A stretch of 64,000 nt of DNA from Pseudomonadota bacterium (GTDB taxonomy: Bacteria; Pseudomonadota; Alphaproteobacteria; Azospirillales; Azospirillaceae), in contig JAEYPE010000224.1 of the NCBI GenBank assembly GCA_023411035.1, positions 21,272-85,271 on the forward strand. The letters run 5' to 3'. Numbering within the stretch: position 1 is the first letter of the stretch; every line of letters begins with the position of its first letter. Positions 61,038-64,000 of this stretch are shown in pieces. The position numbers were made by a program, and so were the translations under genes. The notes below the pieces were generated by a model. The model searched no databases. It saw nothing but the letters and a program-made list of their open reading frames with translations, and was not told the origin of the DNA.

Positions 61038-61932
61038 CCTGCACGGCGGATTCGTTGCGCTTCAGGAAGACGATCACCGCGCAGACCACCGCCATCCCGG
61101 CAAGCTGAAGGGGCTCGAAGCTCTCCCCCAGCAGGACGAAGGCCGTCACCCCCGCGAACACGGGATCGAGCATGCCGATCACCGTCGCGGGGAACGGTTC
61201 GATGGTCTTCAGCCCCTCCAGATAGAGCAGATAGGGCGCCACCGTCCCGAAAATCCCGATGAACAGGACGAAACCGGCGGTTTCCCAGGTCACTTCGACC
61301 GTCGAATAGTCGATCAACGGCGTGGCGAGCAGCCAGAACAGCGCCGACAGGAAGAAGGGCCAGAAGGTCATCGACCAACTGCCCAGCCCCTTGCGGTGCC
61401 CATGGGCGCAGCGGACGTTATAGACCGCGAAGGACACGGCGCAGAGCAGCCCCACCGCCGCCCCCAGCGCGTTCCCCGACCACAGGGCCGGGTCGTAGGC
61501 GCCGACCAGCAGGAAACAGCCGACGGCATTGCCCGCCAGGATCATCCCCACCGCCCGGTTCATCCGGTGGGTGCCCAGGAACAGCCCGGCGGCCACGATC
61601 ATCATGGGCGCCGTGTATTCCAGCATCAGGGCCAGCGCCACGTTGGTCAGGGCGATGGAGTAGAAAAAGGTCAGGTTGACCAGCGTCAGCCAGACGGCCA
61701 GTTCCATCAGGAACGGCATGTCCGCCCGGCGCACCCGGATCGGCCTGCCCAACGCCAGCATGATCACGGCCAGGACGGCGGCGGACACCATGGCGCGCAC
61801 CGCGATCATGACCAGGGGCGGCATGGACGCGACGAACATCATCTTCGCCGCCGTCCCGGCCACGCCGAACAGCAGCGCGGAGGCCACGATGCAGCCATAG
61901 CCCCACAGACGTGTCTTCACCGCATCAGCCAC
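61006..61932 (-). CDS. EamA/DMT-family transporter
   Basis: A 308-residue permease with ten membrane helices and the internal EamA duplication (GCIVASALLFGVAGTAAKMM in the first half, SWSMTFWPFFLSALFWL and GIFGTVAPYLLYLEGLKTI in the second). Such proteins export amino acids or metabolites. The GTG start at 61932 overlaps the end of the small gene upstream by eight bases; GTG 61920 is possible. Confidence 0.88.
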   Translation of the reverse strand: MADAVKTRLWGYGCIVASALLFGVAGTAAKMMFVASMPPLVMIAVRAMVSAAVLAVIMLALGRPIRVRRADMPFLMELAVWLTLVNLTFFYSIALTNVALALMLEYTAPMMIVAAGLFLGTHRMNRAVGMILAGNAVGCFLLVGAYDPALWSGNALGAAVGLLCAVSFAVYNVRCAHGHRKGLGSWSMTFWPFFLSALFWLLATPLIDYSTVEVTWETAGFVLFIGIFGTVAPYLLYLEGLKTIEPFPATVIGMLDPVFAGVTAFVLLGESFEPLQLAGMAVVCAVIVFLKRNESAVQAIPRPVAETS

Positions 61933-62092
61933 AACGACCCTGCCAGTCCTTCTCCCGCCCGCGGGCCTGTTCCTTGCGCTTGCGCAGATTCTCGCGCAGG
62001 CGGGCGGCGAGCCGCTCCTGCTTGTCGTCCTTCTTCGGCGGGGCGGCGGGGGGCGGGGCGGCGGGAGTCTTCGTCTGTTCGTCGTTCGTCAT
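61925..62092 (-). CDS. 55-residue conserved basic protein
   Basis: A short protein: an acidic, Pro-rich N-terminus (TNDEQTKTPAAPPPAAPPKK) and a basic helix (ERLAARLRENLRKRKEQARGR). Similar short proteins with R-x-N-L-x-R-R-K patterns are common in alphaproteobacteria and remain uncharacterised. Its ATG overlaps the asnB stop (ATGA), so it is co-translated with asnB; the DMT start overlaps its own end. Confidence 0.65.
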   Translation of the reverse strand: MTNDEQTKTPAAPPPAAPPKKDDKQERLAARLRENLRKRKEQARGREKDWQGRCG

Positions 62093-64000
62093 GCGGCGCT
62101 CGCGGCAAGCGGGGCCGGGGCGGCGGACGTGCCCCAGCGGCGGTTCCAGTCCTGGAACATCAGAACGTTCCAAAGCCGGTGCTGGTTGTTGCGGGTTCCG
62201 GCCAGATGCTCCGCCCAGCAGGCTCGGATCGGCGCGGGATCGAAGAAGCCCTCCCGGCGCAGCCGGCCCTCGTCCAGCAGATCCTCCGCCCAGTCGCGGA
62301 GCGGGCCGCGCAGCCAGCCGTCCAGCGGGATGGCGAAGCCGGCCTTGGGCCGCTCCACCAGGGCCGGCGGAACGTGGCGGTAGAGCACCTGACGCAGCAG
62401 CCACTTGCCCTTGCCGTCGCGCAGCTTCTGCGCCGGCGGCACGCGCCAGGCGAACTCCACCACCCGGTGGTCGAGCAGCGGCACGCGCGCCTCCAGCGAC
62501 ACGCCCATGCTGGCGCGGTCCACCTTCGCCAGGATGTCGTCCGGCAGATAGGTGACGCTGTCGAGATGCTGCATCCGCTCGACGAAATCCGGGATGCCCG
62601 CCGACAGCCGATCGTCCCAGGCCGGGCCATGCGGTTCCCGCCCGCCGCGGACCAGCGCGTCGGGGTCCTGCCACTGGCTGACCAGACGGCGGTAGATGGC
62701 GTCCGGCCCGGCGGCGTCCAGCACACCGGCCAGCTTGTGCAGCTTGTCGCCGGTCTGGCGCGGGCGGCGCGCCTCGGGGATCAGCGCGGCCAGCCTGTCC
62801 CAGCCGCCGGGACGGACGGCGCGGATCAGCCCGGCGAGGCCCTGCCGCAGCCCGGCGGGCAGTGGCGCCATGCGCCGCCACAAGGCGGGCGCCGTGAGAT
62901 AGCGGTTATAACCGGCGAACAGCTCGTCCCCGCCGTCGCCGGACAGGGCAACGGTGACCGAGCGCCGCGTCATCTCCGACACCAGCAGAGTCGGAATCTG
63001 GGAACTGTCGGCGAAGGGCTCGTCGTACCAGTCGGCCAGCTTCGGGATGACCTCCAGCGCGTGGCTGGCCTCCACCCGCAGTTCCATGTGCTCGGTGCCG
63101 AGATGGGCGGCGACGGCGCGGGCGTGCACCGCCTCGTCGTAGCCATCCTCGCCGAACCCAATGGTGAAGGTGCGGACGGGACGCGCGCTCTGCGCCTGCA
63201 TAAGCGCGACGACGGTGGAACTGTCGATCCCGCCGGACAGGAAGGCGCCCAGCGGAACGTCCGCCATCATCTGCCGCCCGACCGCGTCCTTCAGAAGCGA
63301 TTCCAGCGCGTCCGTGGCCTCGGCGTCGGACAGGGACAGCCGGTCCGCGATGCCGGCCCGCGCCGCATCGCCCGCGTCCCAATAGACGCTGCGCTCCGGC
63401 TCGCGCCCCGGACGGACGGTCAGGATGCTGCCCGGCTCCAGCTTGTGCACGCCCCTATATATGCTGTGCGGCGCCGGGACATAGCTGAAGCGGAGATAGG
63501 CGGACAGCGCGTCGCGGTCGATCTCCGCCGCGAAGGCGGGATGGGCGCGCAGCGCCTTCGGCTGGGAGCCGAACAGCAGCGCCCCGCCCATCCGCGCCCA
63601 ATAGAGCGGCTTCACGCCCAGATGGTCGCGCACCAGATAGAGCGTGCGCTCGCGCCGGTCCCACAGGGCGAAGGCGAAGATGCCGACCAACCGCCGCACG
63701 GTGCGTTCCACCCCCCAGGCGGCGCAGCCCTCCAGCAGCACTTCGGTGTCCGAATGGCCACGGAACCGGTGGCCGGCAGCTTCCAGCTCCGCCCGCAGAT
63801 CCTGGAAATTGTAAATCTCGCCGTTGTAGGCGATGACCCAGCGCCCGTCCGCCGATTCCATCGGCTGGCGGCCCAGCGGCGACAATTCCACGATGGCGAG
63901 CCGCCGGTGGCCGAGCGCGACCCCGGCCTCTCCGTCCGCCCACACCGCGTCCCCATCGGGGCCGCGGTGCGCGATGGTGTCGGCCATGCGCCGCGCCACG
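62089..64000 (-). CDS. asnB: asparagine synthase (glutamine-hydrolysing), N-terminus missing
   Basis: A partial gene running off the window edge. The class II glutaminase domain lacks its first about 25 residues, so the catalytic Cys is not visible, but NGEIYNFQDLR, GHSDTEVLLEG and VRDHLGVKPLYW are present. The synthetase domain has the PP-loop SGGIDSS and DDILAKVDRASMG, and SVTVALSGDGGDELFAGYNRY. The protein is of the AsnB/WbpS kind found in polysaccharide clusters; about 637 residues are visible. Confidence 0.92.
   Translation of the reverse strand, partial: VARRMADTIAHRGPDGDAVWADGEAGVALGHRRLAIVELSPLGRQPMESADGRWVIAYNGEIYNFQDLRAELEAAGHRFRGHSDTEVLLEGCAAWGVERTVRRLVGIFAFALWDRRERTLYLVRDHLGVKPLYWARMGGALLFGSQPKALRAHPAFAAEIDRDALSAYLRFSYVPAPHSIYRGVHKLEPGSILTVRPGREPERSVYWDAGDAARAGIADRLSLSDAEATDALESLLKDAVGRQMMADVPLGAFLSGGIDSSTVVALMQAQSARPVRTFTIGFGEDGYDEAVHARAVAAHLGTEHMELRVEASHALEVIPKLADWYDEPFADSSQIPTLLVSEMTRRSVTVALSGDGGDELFAGYNRYLTAPALWRRMAPLPAGLRQGLAGLIRAVRPGGWDRLAALIPEARRPRQTGDKLHKLAGVLDAAGPDAIYRRLVSQWQDPDALVRGGREPHGPAWDDRLSAGIPDFVERMQHLDSVTYLPDDILAKVDRASMGVSLEARVPLLDHRVVEFAWRVPPAQKLRDGKGKWLLRQVLYRHVPPALVERPKAGFAIPLDGWLRGPLRDWAEDLLDEGRLRREGFFDPAPIRACWAEHLAGTRNNQHRLWNVLMFQDWNRRWGTSAAPAPLAASAA

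Overview
The window is a GC-rich stretch of an alphaproteobacterial chromosome or chromid, most probably from Azospirillum or a close relative in the Rhodospirillales. The reasons are the strong GC bias, the alphaproteobacterial small families (DUF1150, DUF2336, DUF2948 beside murA, an LdtR-like MarR regulator), GTG/TTG starts coupled to upstream stops, and a dispersed C/G-rich hairpin repeat between genes. About 60 genes are supported. No rRNA, tRNA, CRISPR array, transposase or prophage was seen.

Layout. 1-5 kb: a minus-strand acyl-CoA cassette (acyl-CoA ligase, SDR, acyl-CoA dehydrogenase, APH-type kinase) resembling 4-hydroxyacid degradation modules, divergent from a Crp/Fnr regulator. 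5.9-16.4 kb: a minus-strand envelope/signalling cluster (secreted caspase fused to an FGE-like domain, CHASE2 class III nucleotide cyclase, two DUF4384 proteins, OmpA-like protein, CsgG-like lipoprotein, two DUF4399 proteins). It is flanked by two cyclic-nucleotide-binding proteins, the Crp regulator and a cNMP-domain MscS channel. 18-23 kb: DUF2336, LdtR-like regulator, hydrolase, small proteins and a methyltransferase. 23-24.5 kb: an AT-rich insertion carrying one HEPN-like gene. 24.5-30 kb: ligase-associated DEXH helicase with PdeM, fasciclin protein, photolyase. 30-34 kb: PhoX with a possible Pho box, then zur and a COG0523 zinc GTPase behind a Zur box. 34-39 kb: membrane protein, glycosyltransferase, anion transporter, MBL hydrolase. 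39-43.8 kb: two soluble chemoreceptors with inverted domain order, a CDF transporter and pdxH. 44-47.5 kb: surface lipoprotein, DnaJ-like protein and an FtsH paralogue.

47.5-54.8 kb is the most system-like region. It holds a periplasmic binding protein, a SiaA-type PP2C phosphatase and an OmpR-type regulator on the plus strand. Facing them are a receiver-DUF3369 hybrid kinase, SiaB, SiaC and a soluble histidine kinase on the minus strand. In the described Pseudomonas SiaABCD switch SiaC controls the diguanylate cyclase SiaD; here a histidine kinase sits where SiaD would be, translationally coupled to siaC. 55-64 kb: paired coiled-coil membrane proteins, a guanidine-II (mini-ykkC) riboswitch controlling a guanidine exporter gene, an SDR, the murA-DUF2948-OsmC operon, a GNAT, a DMT transporter, a 55-residue conserved protein and a partial asnB.

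A regulatory thread joins distant parts. Four Crp-like palindromes (TGTGR-N6-YCACA type) lie upstream of the DUF4384/cyclase operon, DUF1150, a short ORF before gdx, and the MBL hydrolase. At two of them the palindrome centre lies 40.5-41.5 bp upstream of the start site implied by a -10-like hexamer, the class II activator position. Product names rest on motif recognition in translated sequence; functions of DUF families are unknown, and the system-level links are inference.
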